Source: Streptomyces sp. V3I8
Lineage (GTDB): Bacteria; Actinomycetota; Actinomycetes; Streptomycetales; Streptomycetaceae
Length of the DNA stretch: 64,000 nucleotides
Direction of reading: 5' to 3'
NCBI RefSeq assembly: GCF_030817535.1
Contig: NZ_JAUSZL010000002.1
Location: 8,618,001 to 8,682,000, forward strand
Shown here in pieces: positions 48,002 through 57,176 of the stretch. How positions within the stretch are numbered: position 1 is the stretch's first letter; the number at the start of each line of letters is the position of its first letter. A program made the position numbers and the translations under genes. Under the pieces are notes generated by a model. The model had not been told where the DNA came from, made no database searches, and saw only the letters and a list, made by a program, of their open reading frames with translations.

Positions 48002-50278
48002 TCAAAGGCCGCGGAGGCCGTCGAGCCGTTCGCGTGCCTCCGTGACGGCCCGCGGGTCGGCGTCGGCGTCCAGGGTCAGCACACGGGCGTAGACGTCCCG
48101 GGCCTCCGCCGGTCGCCCGGCATCGATCAGCACGCCGCCCAGATCGATCAGCCGACGGCTCTCCAGCGAGGTGTTGCCCGTGTCGTGACACATGCGGACC
48201 GCCGTCCACAGATGGACGAGAGCGTCGTCCCACTGTTTCAACTGGGCATACGCCACTCCCATGTTGGAGTGCAGTTCGAACCGGGTGATGTCGGCGACGT
48301 GCGGGTTGACACGGTCTCCCGCCTGCCACAGGAAGGCATGGGTGCGCCGGTAGGACACCAGGGCCTCCTCGGACTTTCCCTGTGCCATCAGACTCAGGGC
48401 GTGGCTGTGCATGCACTGGAGACTGCCGTGCACATCCCCTGCGGCCTCGAAGAGTTCGGCGGCCCTGACGATGTCCTTGCCGGACGTCACATGGTCACCG
48501 ATCTTGCGGAAGGCCCAGGCGCGGTACTGGTGCGCCCACGCCTCCTGCTGCAGGTCACCCGCGCGCCGCGCGGCGGCGAGGGCCTGATCGGCACGGGCGA
48601 CGCTGTCGTGGAGCCGCCCTTCGCACACGAGGAGCGCCCAGGCGTGGTAGTTGAGCTGGGTGGCTTCGAGCAGGGGATCTCCCAGCGCGTGCGCGGACCC
48701 GGCGGCGATGCCGAAGACCTCCGGCCAGTGCACCCAGGAGATCCACTGGTCGGAGAACCAGTGCAGCGCCTCGGCCACCTCCACCACCACGGCGTGCTCA
48801 CCGGCCGTGGCGGCCCTGCGCAGCGCCGCGAGCCAGTTGGCGCCCTCGTCCTTCAGCCAGCGGCGGGCGAGGTCGGCCGAGGAGAGGTCGACCGTCCCCT
48901 GCCAGCCGGAGGGGAGAGCTCCGTGATCGGGCTCGAACCAGCGGCCGGCCACGATCGTGGTCCGCAACAGCCAGTCGTCCAGTGCGGCCGCCGCCCGGTC
49001 GACGGCCTCGGCGTTCTCGTCGGCCACGAGGCGGGTACGCGCGAACAGGCACAGCAGGTCGTGCAGCCGGTAGCGCTCCCCGTCCGAGCCCAGCAACCCC
49101 GCCTCGACCAGCTCTTCCAGGGTGTCCTCGGCGTCGAACATCTCCTGTCCGGTCAACCGGGCGGCCCCGGCGGTCCCGACGTCCGGACCCGCGATCAGCG
49201 AGAGCCGTCGGAACATCCGGGCCGCCGTGGGGGTGAGCTGGCGGTAGGAGAGGTCGAAGGCGGCGGAGACCCCGATGTCTCCGGTGGACAGCGCGTCCAG
49301 CCGGCGGTCCTCCAGCGCCAGGCGGTCGGCGAGCCTGCGTACGGACCAGCCCGTGCGGGTGGCCAGCCAGCTGCCCGCCACCCGCAGGGCCAGCGGCAGG
49401 TGTCCGCAGAGCCGGGCCACCTCCGCGAGCGAGGCGGGGTCCGCCACCGCCCGTTCGGCTCCGACCAGACCGGTCAGGAAGGCCGCTGCCTCCGTCGGCG
49501 TCAGCTCGCCCAGCGGGAGCCGGTACACGCTCTCCAGGCCCGTGAGCATGCGCCGGCTGGTCACCACCACCATTCCCGCGCCGGCGCCCGGCAGCAGCGG
49601 GCGTACCTGTCCCTCGTCGCGGGCGTTGTCCAGCACGAGCAGGCAGCGTCGTTCGGCCAGCAGCTGCCGGTACAGGCCGGGGTGCCCCTGCGGCCCCGTC
49701 CTCGCCAGGTCGCGGTCCGCCACCTGGAGAGCCTTGAGGACGATGAGCATCAGCTCGGCCGGTCCCGGCGGTTCCTCGTCCATGCCCCGCAGGTCGACCA
49801 CCAGCTGCCCGTCGGGGAACCGGCCCGCCAGCTCCCGCGCCGCATGCAGCGCGAGGGTGGTCTTTCCCGTTCCGGGCGGTCCGGAGACCGCCACGGCCAC
49901 CTGGCCCGGGTCCTTCGCGGTGCTGAGCCGGGCCGCGGCCGTCTCCGCGAGTTCGGTGAGGGACGCCATCTCCCGGGTCCGGCCCACGAAGTCGACGATG
50001 CCCCGGGGGAGGGCCCGTACCCCGGCGGGGGCGTAACCCGTGCTGCGCCCGGCTCTGGCGGTGGCCAGCAGCCGCTCCCGTTCGGCGTCGCCCAGCCCCA
50101 GTCCGTCCGCGAGCGCCGCGACCGTCCGCCGCTGCGGCGCGGTCCGCCGTCCACGCTCGAGATCTCCGATGCCCCGGACGCTGACCCCCGACGCCTCGGC
50201 GAGCCCTTCCAGGGTCAGGGAAGCGGCGACTCGCAGCTCGCGCAGCGCGACTCCGAACGCTTCACCGGCACCGGTCAC
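48002..50278 (-). CDS. XRE-NB-ARC-TPR (STAND) transcriptional regulator
   Basis: 758 residues from an ATG at 50278. Residues 1-75 are an XRE helix-turn-helix (LRELRVAASLTLEGLAEASG, VSVRGIGDLERGRRTAPQRR). NB-ARC follows: FVGRTREMASL, P-loop VSGPPGTGKTTLALHAAREL, Walker B RRCLLVLDNARDEGQVRPLL, VVTSRRMLTGL and CGHLPLALRVAGSWLATRTG (GxP). The C-terminal 280 residues are helical TPR repeats (EATQLNYHAWALLVCEGRLH, WAHQYRAWAFRKIGDHVTSG, HSNMGVAYAQLKQWDDALVH). This is the AfsR/SARP-like STAND layout with XRE in place of the SARP domain. It should act as an ATP-switched regulator or stress sensor. Target unknown. Confidence 0.93.
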   Translation of the reverse strand: MTGAGEAFGVALRELRVAASLTLEGLAEASGVSVRGIGDLERGRRTAPQRRTVAALADGLGLGDAERERLLATARAGRSTGYAPAGVRALPRGIVDFVGRTREMASLTELAETAAARLSTAKDPGQVAVAVSGPPGTGKTTLALHAARELAGRFPDGQLVVDLRGMDEEPPGPAELMLIVLKALQVADRDLARTGPQGHPGLYRQLLAERRCLLVLDNARDEGQVRPLLPGAGAGMVVVTSRRMLTGLESVYRLPLGELTPTEAAAFLTGLVGAERAVADPASLAEVARLCGHLPLALRVAGSWLATRTGWSVRRLADRLALEDRRLDALSTGDIGVSAAFDLSYRQLTPTAARMFRRLSLIAGPDVGTAGAARLTGQEMFDAEDTLEELVEAGLLGSDGERYRLHDLLCLFARTRLVADENAEAVDRAAAALDDWLLRTTIVAGRWFEPDHGALPSGWQGTVDLSSADLARRWLKDEGANWLAALRRAATAGEHAVVVEVAEALHWFSDQWISWVHWPEVFGIAAGSAHALGDPLLEATQLNYHAWALLVCEGRLHDSVARADQALAAARRAGDLQQEAWAHQYRAWAFRKIGDHVTSGKDIVRAAELFEAAGDVHGSLQCMHSHALSLMAQGKSEEALVSYRRTHAFLWQAGDRVNPHVADITRFELHSNMGVAYAQLKQWDDALVHLWTAVRMCHDTGNTSLESRRLIDLGGVLIDAGRPAEARDVYARVLTLDADADPRAVTEARERLDGLRGL

Positions 50279-50739
50279 TCCATGCTCCTCGCTCGACGTG
50301 CTCCCGTCGCTGCACCGAGCACGGTCACCGGAATTCTAGACACCGGAGGTACGCAGGCCACAGCCGGTCCGGACGTCCTTGCGCGCCCGGCGCCGGGGCA
50401 CTCCTCGTCGGGCAGTGCGCTGGGGGAAACGGTCCGGTGCGCTGACCGGAAAGTCCGTGGCCGGGACCGGCATAACGTGGCTCCGAGGGGCGCTGGAGCC
50501 GCTGGAGGCGTTGCTGTATCGGCCCGTCCCCGGTGGGCGCACGGATGAATGGATGAACGGATGAACGGAAACCCTGTGCACCGGCTACTGAGCGACGCCG
50601 CTCGCACCCCGGTCCCGGCGAAGAACGGCCGGCACGGTCCGCTGCCGCTGGCTCCGGTGCTGGTCACAGCATCGGCTGCACCGGCAGCAGCGATCCGTGG
50701 ACGGTCGGCAGCCGACGCCGCCGGGATACGGCTGTCGTC
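50279..50739. other. Divergent intergenic region, 461 bp
   Basis: No gene recognised. A short tandem repeat of GGATGAAY (GGATGAATGGATGAACGGATGAACGG pattern, near 50543-50568) is the only low-complexity feature. The region must hold promoters of the STAND regulator (leftward) and of the MFS gene (rightward); none was convincing by eye. Confidence 0.35.
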
Positions 50740-52374
50740 GTGAAGCCCGCCGGCGCCTCGGCCTGGGCCCCGCTGGCCTCCGGTGTCTTCCGCGCGCTCT
50801 GGATCGCCCAGCTGGTGTCCAACACCGGCACCTGGATGCAGACGGTGGGGGCCCAGTGGATCCTCGTGGGCCACAGCGCGGCGCTGGTGACGCTCGTACA
50901 GACCGCCTCCAGCCTTCCGGTCGTCCTGCTCGCCCTGCCCTCCGGCGTGCTGGCCGACCGCTACGACCGCCGCTCGGTGCTGGTGGCCGCCCAGCTCGCC
51001 ATGCTGGCCGTGGCGACGGTGTTGACGGTATGCGCGTTCGAGGACGCGCTCTCCGCGCCGCTGCTGCTGTGCCTGACCTTCCTGCTGGGCTGTGGCACCG
51101 CCCTGATGGGGCCGGCCTGGCAGGCCGTTCAGCCGGAGCTGGTCGAACACGACCAGCTGGGAGCGGCCGCCGCGCTGGGTGCCGTCAACATGAATCTGGC
51201 GCGCGCCGTCGGCCCGGCCCTGGGAGGAGCCCTGGTGGCGGCGGCCGGAGCGGGCTGGGTCTTCGCCTTCAACGCCGTGTCGTACCTCGGCATCACCGTC
51301 GTCCTGCTGCGGTGGGAACGACCGCGCGAACAACGGCCCGTCGGCGGAGAGACGCTTCTGGCGGCCGTACACGCCGGCCGGCGCTATGTCTGGCACGCAC
51401 CCGGCGTACGCCGGGTCCTGCTGCGTACGGTCCTGTTCATCCCCGGTGGTGCCGCTCTGTGGTCACTGCTGCCCCTGGTGGCGAGCCACTCCCTGGGACT
51501 CGGCTCGGGCGGGTACGGGCTTCTGCTGGGTGCGGTCGGGCTCGGAGCGGTGAGCGGCGCATTCGCTCTGCCCGTGCTCCGGCGGGTGCTGGGGGCCAAC
51601 GGCATCCTCGCCGCCGGAGCGGCTCTCTTCGCGGCCACCCTCGCGGTGCTGGCGGTGACCCGCTCCCCGTGGATGGCGGCCGCCGCGCTGCTGCCCGCGG
51701 GCCTTGCCTGGATCGGCGTGCTGTCCACCTTGAACGCGGCGGTCCAGCAGCGGCTGCCCGGGTGGGTCAGAGCCCGCGGACTCGCCTTCTACCTGGTGGT
51801 CTTCCAAGGCGGACAGGCCCTGACGGCACCTCTGTGGGGCGCCCTCGCCGACGGCCCGGGACTGGCCGTCGCGTTGCTCACCGGCGCAGGACTGCTGCTG
51901 GCCGCCGCCGTGAGTGTGCGCCGGTGGCCGCTGCGCGGAACGGACGGCATCGACCCGACCCTCTCCGACCACTGGCCCTCGCCGCCCCTGGTGTTCGTAC
52001 CGGGACCGGCCGACGGCCCCGTGCTCGTCTCCCTCACCTACCGGGTGGCCCCCGGCGAGCGGGCGGCCTTCACCGACTGCATGCGGCAGCTCGCCCGGTC
52101 CCGGCGCCGAACGGGCGCGCTCACCTGGGGCCTGTACCAGGACGGCCGGGATCCCGGCCGCTTCACCGAGAACTATCTGGTCGCCTCCTGGTCGGAGCAT
52201 CTGGCCCAGCATCACAGCCGGCTCACGGCCACCGACCGCACCGTGGAGGAGCGTGCACGCCGGCTTCTCGCACCGGGCACGTCCCCCGAGGTGATGCACG
52301 CCTTCGACGCATCCGCCGGGCCTGTGGTCACCGTCACCGCGGACCGGGAAGGGGCGGGAACGGCGGAACCGTAG
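50740..52374 (+). CDS. MFS exporter of the MFS_3 type with soluble C-terminal domain
   Basis: 544 residues from GTG 50740. About 11-12 membrane helices in the first 410 residues (ALWIAQLVSNTGTWMQTVGA, VLADRYDRRSVLVAAQLAML, PAWQAVQPELVEHDQLGAAA, ARAVGPALGGALVAAAGAGW). The C-terminal 115 residues (VSLTYRVAPGERAAFTDCMR, ENYLVASWSEHLAQHHSRLT) are a soluble ABM-like ferredoxin fold, a known feature of the MFS_3/transmembrane secretion effector group. It likely exports a small molecule such as a siderophore or drug. Divergent from the STAND regulator, so that regulator is a candidate controller. Confidence 0.92.
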   Translation: MKPAGASAWAPLASGVFRALWIAQLVSNTGTWMQTVGAQWILVGHSAALVTLVQTASSLPVVLLALPSGVLADRYDRRSVLVAAQLAMLAVATVLTVCAFEDALSAPLLLCLTFLLGCGTALMGPAWQAVQPELVEHDQLGAAAALGAVNMNLARAVGPALGGALVAAAGAGWVFAFNAVSYLGITVVLLRWERPREQRPVGGETLLAAVHAGRRYVWHAPGVRRVLLRTVLFIPGGAALWSLLPLVASHSLGLGSGGYGLLLGAVGLGAVSGAFALPVLRRVLGANGILAAGAALFAATLAVLAVTRSPWMAAAALLPAGLAWIGVLSTLNAAVQQRLPGWVRARGLAFYLVVFQGGQALTAPLWGALADGPGLAVALLTGAGLLLAAAVSVRRWPLRGTDGIDPTLSDHWPSPPLVFVPGPADGPVLVSLTYRVAPGERAAFTDCMRQLARSRRRTGALTWGLYQDGRDPGRFTENYLVASWSEHLAQHHSRLTATDRTVEERARRLLAPGTSPEVMHAFDASAGPVVTVTADREGAGTAEP

Positions 52375-52639
52375 ACCGACCTCCCTCCACCGCTGTGCCG
52401 CGTTTCTGCCTGCCTTCTGCCTGGAGTGCCGGACGCCGGACTGCTTGGCTGGTCGCAGCGGAGAACCGGGCCGCACCGTCGCTGCCCGGGCCCGTCGCGA
52501 GGACACCTTCCGCGACGGGACATCCGCACTTGCCCGGGTACGGCCGTCGCCTCTTCGAGGTGCCGAGCATCCGCCAGGTCCGTGCGGGCACGGGTGTCCG
52601 AGGTCTCCGCCGGTGTTGCACGGATGAGAGGAGAGCCGG

Positions 52640-53776
52640 ATGAGTCCGGTGCTGACGACCGCTTTGGTGCCCGACGGACACAGACTCGCCTACTGGCGCC
52701 AGGCGGTCGAACAGGCGCTGGTGCCCGTGACCATCGCTCCGCGCGGCGATCGCCCTTTCGAAGGGCGCATCGTCACCCACCGTGTGGGAGCCCTGCGGGT
52801 CTCGGCCGTCGAAGCCGACGCGTACCGCGTCAGCCGGACGGCGGCTCACATCGCCCGCTCCCCGGAGCCGCTCGTGGCCATCGCCCTGCAGATGTCGGGT
52901 ACGACGGTGCTCACCCAGGACGGCCGGCAGGTCGCCGCGAACCCCGGTGACCTTTTCGTCTGGGACACGACACGCCCGTACTCCCTGGACTTCCCCGAGC
53001 GCTTCTGCGCCCGCGTCGTCCACATGCCGCGCCACATGCTGGGGCTGCCGGACGAGGATCTTCGCCGCGTCGCCGGAACCGTGTTCCCCACGGACCGGGG
53101 ATGTGCCGCGGTCCTGATGCCGCTGCTCGCCACGGTCGTCGCATCGGCGCACGCGTTCTCCCCGGCTGCCGCGAGCGGTCTGGCCAACGGTCTGACCGAC
53201 GTGTTCACCGCACTGGTCGCCGAACGCACCGAGGACACGGCGACGGACGCCGGGAACACGCGGAATCACCTGGTGCAACGCGTCCGTGACCACATCGACG
53301 AGAACCTGGCCGATCCGGCTCTGTCACCGGAATCCGTCGCGAAGGCGAACCACATATCGGTGCGCTACCTGCACCGGCTCTTCGAGGGCGAAGGCGTCAC
53401 CGTCAGCAGGCTCATCCAGCGGCGCAGACTGGAGGAGTGCGCACGTGAACTGACCCGCGGCGGACGGACCGTACCCACCGTCTCGTCCATCGCCCAGCGC
53501 TGGGGATTCGTCAACCCCACCCACTTCAGCCGCGTCTTCCGGGGGGTCTACGGCCTCCCGCCCCGCGAATGGCGCACCATGCGGCTGGCGACCGGGGAGA
53601 CCGACACCCGGCCTGCGCCTACCGTCCTCGTACGCCCTCCCCGGCTTCCTGAGACCCCCGCACAGCCGACCCCCGCGGGCCGCCTGCCGCGCCTGTCCCA
53701 TGAGTACGGCAACCGCTTCGGACCGCTCGCGGCACTCGACTGCGCCGGTACGGACGTGACACCGCTCAGCATCTGA
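52640..53776 (+). CDS. AraC-family transcriptional regulator
   Basis: 378 residues from ATG 52640 (GAGAGGAG). The N-terminal AraC_binding_2 sensor part has LAYWRQAVEQALVPVTIAPR, ALQMSGTTVLTQDGRQVAAN and GDLFVWDTTRPYSLDFPERF. The C-terminal double HTH is complete: RDHIDENLADPALSPESVAK, ANHISVRYLHRLFEGEGVTV, SRLIQRRRLEECARELTRGG, SIAQRWGFVNPTHFSRVFRG, VYGLPPREWR. The tail (residues 325-378) is Pro-rich and unusual in length. The stop codon sits inside a hairpin. Targets likely include the MFS gene upstream or the hydrolase downstream. Confidence 0.93.
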   Translation: MSPVLTTALVPDGHRLAYWRQAVEQALVPVTIAPRGDRPFEGRIVTHRVGALRVSAVEADAYRVSRTAAHIARSPEPLVAIALQMSGTTVLTQDGRQVAANPGDLFVWDTTRPYSLDFPERFCARVVHMPRHMLGLPDEDLRRVAGTVFPTDRGCAAVLMPLLATVVASAHAFSPAAASGLANGLTDVFTALVAERTEDTATDAGNTRNHLVQRVRDHIDENLADPALSPESVAKANHISVRYLHRLFEGEGVTVSRLIQRRRLEECARELTRGGRTVPTVSSIAQRWGFVNPTHFSRVFRGVYGLPPREWRTMRLATGETDTRPAPTVLVRPPRLPETPAQPTPAGRLPRLSHEYGNRFGPLAALDCAGTDVTPLSI

Positions 53777-53826
53777 GCGGTGTCACGCCGTGGCGTCACG
53801 TACGTACGTGAACACGTACGTACGTG
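53761..53826. terminator. Stacked palindromes between convergent AraC and hydrolase genes
   Basis: ACCGCTCAG-CAT-CTGAGCGGT (53761-53781) is a perfect 9-bp stem overlapping the AraC stop codon. Next is ACGCC-GT-GGCGT, then two exact copies of the 14-bp palindrome CACGTACGTACGTG (53797-53810 and 53813-53826) separated by AA. Together they can form several hairpins and serve as a bidirectional terminator; the ACGT-rich pair may also be a protein-binding site. Confidence 0.65.
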
Positions 53827-53893
53827 CTGAACGGGCCCCGGCCGGCAGCCGTGCTCCCGGGGCATGCGAGCGCCGTGAGGGCCGGTTGGGGAA

Positions 53894-54631
53894 CTACTTG
53901 ACGACGGCCTTGACGGCTTCTTCGATGAAGGCGACGACCTCTTCGGGGTGGGCCAGCATGACCAGGTGCGAGGAGTCGACCTCGATGGTGGTCATGCCGG
54001 CGCGCTTGTAGCCGAAGCGCTCGACGTCGGGGTTGATGGTGCGGTCGGACGAGGAGACCAGGCCGAAGGACGGCTTGGTCTTCCAGGCGGCGGCCGGGGC
54101 GGCGTCGGCGAAGGCCTGAGCCGCGAGGGGGCGCTGGGAGACGGCGAGGACGGCCGCGACCCCGGGGTCGACGTCGGCGGCGAAGATGGCGGGGAACTTC
54201 TCGACGTCCACCGACACATCGGTGCCGGGGGTCTGCGCCCCCTCGATGGGGAACGGGGTGTACACGAGGGCCGCGGCGAGGTCGGAGTCGGGGAATCGGC
54301 CCTGGAGTTCGCCGAGGCTCTCGCCTTCCTCGAGGGCGTAACCGGACAGGTAGACCAGCGCCTTCACGTTCTCCTCCGCACCCGCGACCGTGATCACGGC
54401 GCCGCCGTAGGAGTGGCCGACGAGAACGACCGGGCCGTCGATCTGGCGGATGACCGAGGCGATGTAGGCGGAGTCGCCGATCAGGCTGCGGTTGGGCACC
54501 GCCGGAGCGACGACCTTCAGGCCGCGCTCGAGCAGGGCGGGGATGACGCTGCTGAAGCTGGAGGCGTCGGCGAACGCACCGTGCACCAGTACGACGGTCG
54601 GGGTCTCGGAGGGGGACATGACGGGGCTCAT
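53894..54631 (-). CDS. Alpha/beta hydrolase (esterase EstC-like)
   Basis: About 245 residues from ATG 54631 (ATG 54619 is the next candidate). TVVLVHGAFADASSFSSVIP is the oxyanion region, VVLVGHSYGGAVITVAGAEE the nucleophile elbow GHSYGG, FGLVSSSDRTINPDVERF the acid loop and EVDSSHLVMLAHPEEVVAFI the His. This small EstC/hydroxynitrile-lyase-like branch is common in Streptomyces. No signal peptide in the chosen frame. Convergent with the AraC gene. Confidence 0.9.
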   Translation of the reverse strand: MSPVMSPSETPTVVLVHGAFADASSFSSVIPALLERGLKVVAPAVPNRSLIGDSAYIASVIRQIDGPVVLVGHSYGGAVITVAGAEENVKALVYLSGYALEEGESLGELQGRFPDSDLAAALVYTPFPIEGAQTPGTDVSVDVEKFPAIFAADVDPGVAAVLAVSQRPLAAQAFADAAPAAAWKTKPSFGLVSSSDRTINPDVERFGYKRAGMTTIEVDSSHLVMLAHPEEVVAFIEEAVKAVVK

Positions 54632-54814
54632 TTCTGTGGCGTGGTGAAAAGTGCGGCTTTGCACCGGAGGTACGTGGGCAAACCTAGGGTGCGTGCGCCC
54701 CCACCGCTTTGCTCTCTGCGCCCGACCGTGGTCCGCGAGCGCACTGGTCCACGAGCGCACCGGTCCGGACGGTGCCGGGTCGCGTGGCCGCGACCCGGCA
54801 GTCTTCCGTCGGGA

Positions 54815-55915
54815 TCAGGTCGTGGTCGACGGTTCCTCGCGGAGGGCGTCGACCACCGCGCGCTCCAGGACCGCCGACGCGTGAGTCAAGGTGCCCTTCT
54901 TGCCCCGTGTGGTGTTCCTGACGAGATAACTCCGTTCACCCAGGTACTCCAGAGTGGTCGAGTCGAAGATCCAGGCGGTGCGTTCACCGGTCCGGGTGTT
55001 GTCGCGGGCGACGCCGACGCCGTGCCGCCCGGCCGCGTCCACCGCGTCGGAGTCCTCGGTCACGCCGGGGATCTTCGCCGCGGCCTTGTAGAGGGCGGCC
55101 GCGGTCCTCGGTGGCATCACCGTCTCCCGCAGCAGTTCGCCGATGGCGTCGAAGGCGTCCTGGTCCTGGTCCCGGTCCTCGGCCGGGGTGTCGCGCGAGT
55201 CCTGGTCCCGGACGATCTCGCTGCCGAGCCGCCGGAGCAGGGCGTCGGGGTCGGTGGGCAGCGAGGCCAGCCACGTGTATGTCGGCCGGCTGAGGCCCGC
55301 CGGAACGCCGACGGCGGTCTCGCCGTCCGGTACCCCGACCGTGATCGGGAAGTACGAGCCGTCCTCGTGGATCAGTCCGACATCGATCACCGGCTTCGCC
55401 TTCTGCGCCATCCAGACCTCACGCTCGCGGGGCCCGGTCAATTTCACGGGACCACCGAAATCACCGTCGTTCTGGGTCTGCAGCGTCTTGACGTACACGA
55501 ACTGGTCCTCGTCGACCGCCTGTTCGCCGCTCTTCCCGGCGACCGAGGCGATCCGGTCGAGCAGCACGGCCGCGCCACGCGCTGCCGTGGTCCGGGAACC
55601 CGTGCCCGAGGTCGACGGCGCCGGAGCACCGTCCTGGCCGGTAACGGCGAGCGTGGTCAGCAGCACCCCGCCCAGGGCCAGACCGGCGGCGGGCAGCAGG
55701 ACGGCGGGGCGCAGGAGGCGAGGACGGGGCCGAGGGCGGGGGCCGGGGCTGGGGTGTGCGGCGGAGCGGTCGCCGTCCTGGTCGATCAGACGCATCAAGG
55801 TGTCCTTGTGGTGGAGATGACGCCCCAGGGGCAGGTCCCGTTCGGCCGGGGCCGGCAACAGCCGGGCCAGTTCCTCGCGTTCGGCCCGCTCGGAGCCGGA
55901 GGTACGGTCGTTCAT
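54815..55915 (-). CDS. CU044_5270-family membrane anti-sigma-like protein
   Basis: 366 residues from ATG 55915, overlapping the sigma-factor stop by 4 nt. A short cytoplasmic part (REELARLLPAPAERDLPLGR) precedes one membrane helix (AVLLPAAGLALGGVLLTTLA, about 68-88) and a large extracellular domain with QFVYVKTLQTQNDGDFGGPV, REVWMAQKAKPVIDVGLIHE, RPTYTWLASLPTDPDALLRR and TAALYKAAAKIPGVTEDSDA. This is the CU044_5270 layout, always paired with an ECF sigma gene in actinomycetes. It probably holds the sigma factor until an envelope signal releases it. Confidence 0.9.
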   Translation of the reverse strand: MNDRTSGSERAEREELARLLPAPAERDLPLGRHLHHKDTLMRLIDQDGDRSAAHPSPGPRPRPRPRLLRPAVLLPAAGLALGGVLLTTLAVTGQDGAPAPSTSGTGSRTTAARGAAVLLDRIASVAGKSGEQAVDEDQFVYVKTLQTQNDGDFGGPVKLTGPREREVWMAQKAKPVIDVGLIHEDGSYFPITVGVPDGETAVGVPAGLSRPTYTWLASLPTDPDALLRRLGSEIVRDQDSRDTPAEDRDQDQDAFDAIGELLRETVMPPRTAAALYKAAAKIPGVTEDSDAVDAAGRHGVGVARDNTRTGERTAWIFDSTTLEYLGERSYLVRNTTRGKKGTLTHASAVLERAVVDALREEPSTTT

Positions 55916-56580
55916 CGGGCTTCCTCCTGGATGGGCAGGGCCACGAACGCGGCCCTGCTCTCTACCTCTCCGCGGCCGGGGCGGGGTTCCCGGCCGGACC
56001 GGACCGTTTCTCCGGGACGTGTTTCCCGCGCGGAGCCGTCCGGCGGCCGGCCGAGTTCCCCGTCGGTGAGCCGGTGCAGCCGAGTGCGGGCACGGGACAG
56101 CCGCGACCGCACGGTGCCCACCGGGATGCCCAGAGCCTCGGCGGCCTCGGCGTAGTCCAGCCCGGACCAGACGCACAGGACCAGCACTTCGCGTTCCTGG
56201 CGGCGGAGTCCGCCCAGTGCCTGCCGGACCGCGGCGAGCCGCCGTGCGTCGTCGACGCGCCCGGCCGTGGCGTCCGCGATGTCCGCCACCGGTTCAGGGG
56301 CCGGGCGGCGGGCCAGGAAGGCCAGCCGCCGCCCGATACCGCGGTTGGCGTTGCGTACCTTGTTGGTGGCGATCCCGAGCAGCCACGGCCGCAGCGAGTC
56401 GCCCTCCGGCTCGACGGTGTGACGGGTGCGCCAGGCCGTCAGGAAGGTGTCGGACAACACCTCCTCGGCCGTCGACCAGTCGCCCGACAGCCGGTAGGCG
56501 TGGTTGTAGACCGCCCGCGCGTACTCCTCGTAGAGCGCGGCGAACGCCTCGTGGTCGCCCGCCCTGATCCGTGCGCGCAT
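55912..56580 (-). CDS. ECF RNA polymerase sigma factor
   Basis: About 222 residues from ATG 56580 (GGAAG site; an in-frame upstream extension is open but not sigma-like). Region 2: AGDHEAFAALYEEYARAVYN, HAYRLSGDWSTAEEVLSDTF, LTAWR. Region 4: RQALGGLRRQEREVLVLCVW, SGLDYAEAAEALGIPVGTVR, SRLSRARTRLHRL. The Pro-rich linker and charged tail fit the ECF class paired with CU044_5270 proteins. Stop and start overlap by ATGA with the anti-sigma gene, so the two are made together. Confidence 0.93.
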   Translation of the reverse strand: MRARIRAGDHEAFAALYEEYARAVYNHAYRLSGDWSTAEEVLSDTFLTAWRTRHTVEPEGDSLRPWLLGIATNKVRNANRGIGRRLAFLARRPAPEPVADIADATAGRVDDARRLAAVRQALGGLRRQEREVLVLCVWSGLDYAEAAEALGIPVGTVRSRLSRARTRLHRLTDGELGRPPDGSARETRPGETVRSGREPRPGRGEVESRAAFVALPIQEEAR

Positions 56581-56699
56581 GCGCTTCCGATCTTCCTGTT
56601 CATCACATCTCACACCACGTACCTCTCCGGCAGCGCCGAGGGGTTCCGGTGACCCGCGCCACATCGCGCGGTCACTGGTACCGGGCGGTCCGACCGTCG

Positions 56700-57117
56700 A
56701 CGGCCGGCGCCCCGGCACCCCGGAGACCTGTCGGCCCGCGGTCGACCGGTCGGACTCCGTCAACTCGCATTTCGGGTAGGACCCCTCCGGCATCGTGCCG
56801 TGCAGCCGGTCGGTGAGCCACTCGGCCGGCGACTGACCGAGCGAGGCCAGGGCATGCTCCGCGCAGCAGACAGTGGGGTCCCGGTCCCACATCTGCCCGT
56901 CGGCCGTCCTGAAGCCGATCAGCGCCCACATCGCACAGCCCCGGTCCATGAGCGGAACAATCCCCGGCGGAAGCGGGCTCTCGGGATCGGCGAAGTCGCC
57001 GTACGCCTCAGTGATGTCGGCACAGTCGCTGAACCGGTCGCCTGTGTCCGTCAGGGACACCACGTCCCATGTGCCCGGACAGCCGGAGACCAACTGCGCG
57101 CCGGGCGGCTCCGTGCA
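56700..57117 (-). pseudogene. SMI1/KNR4-like fragment running in frame into the sigma gene
   Basis: WDVVSLTDTGDRFSDCADIT, PPGIVPLMDRGCAMWALIGF, RTADGQMWDRDP and SPAEWLTDRLHGTMPEGSYP recall the C-terminal half of SMI1/KNR4 (SUKH) proteins, in which LLP..WGC..W..D.....WGWDP and EWL are common. No start of its own is convincing and no stop separates it from the ECF sigma frame, so a fused 300-residue product would be possible from an upstream GTG. The 56581-57176 gap otherwise holds only the sigma promoter. SUKH proteins are often immunity proteins to contact toxins. Confidence 0.45.
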
Positions 57118-57176
57118 CCTGTACGGGCTGATGGGCGAGCAGGACGACGGGGCGGGAGGGGGTCGCGGTCGCCAGT

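Noticed and set aside
52010..52374. MFS gene as a novel fusion with an ABM-like domain
   Set aside because: The soluble tail is a normal part of the MFS_3/transmembrane secretion effector group, so it is not a new fusion.
52334..53293. 319-residue minus-strand open frame under the AraC gene
   Set aside because: Shadow frame; the AraC protein on the plus strand has all expected motifs.
53948..56155. 735-residue plus-strand open frame
   Set aside because: Gly/Val/Arg-rich shadow over three minus-strand genes with real domains.
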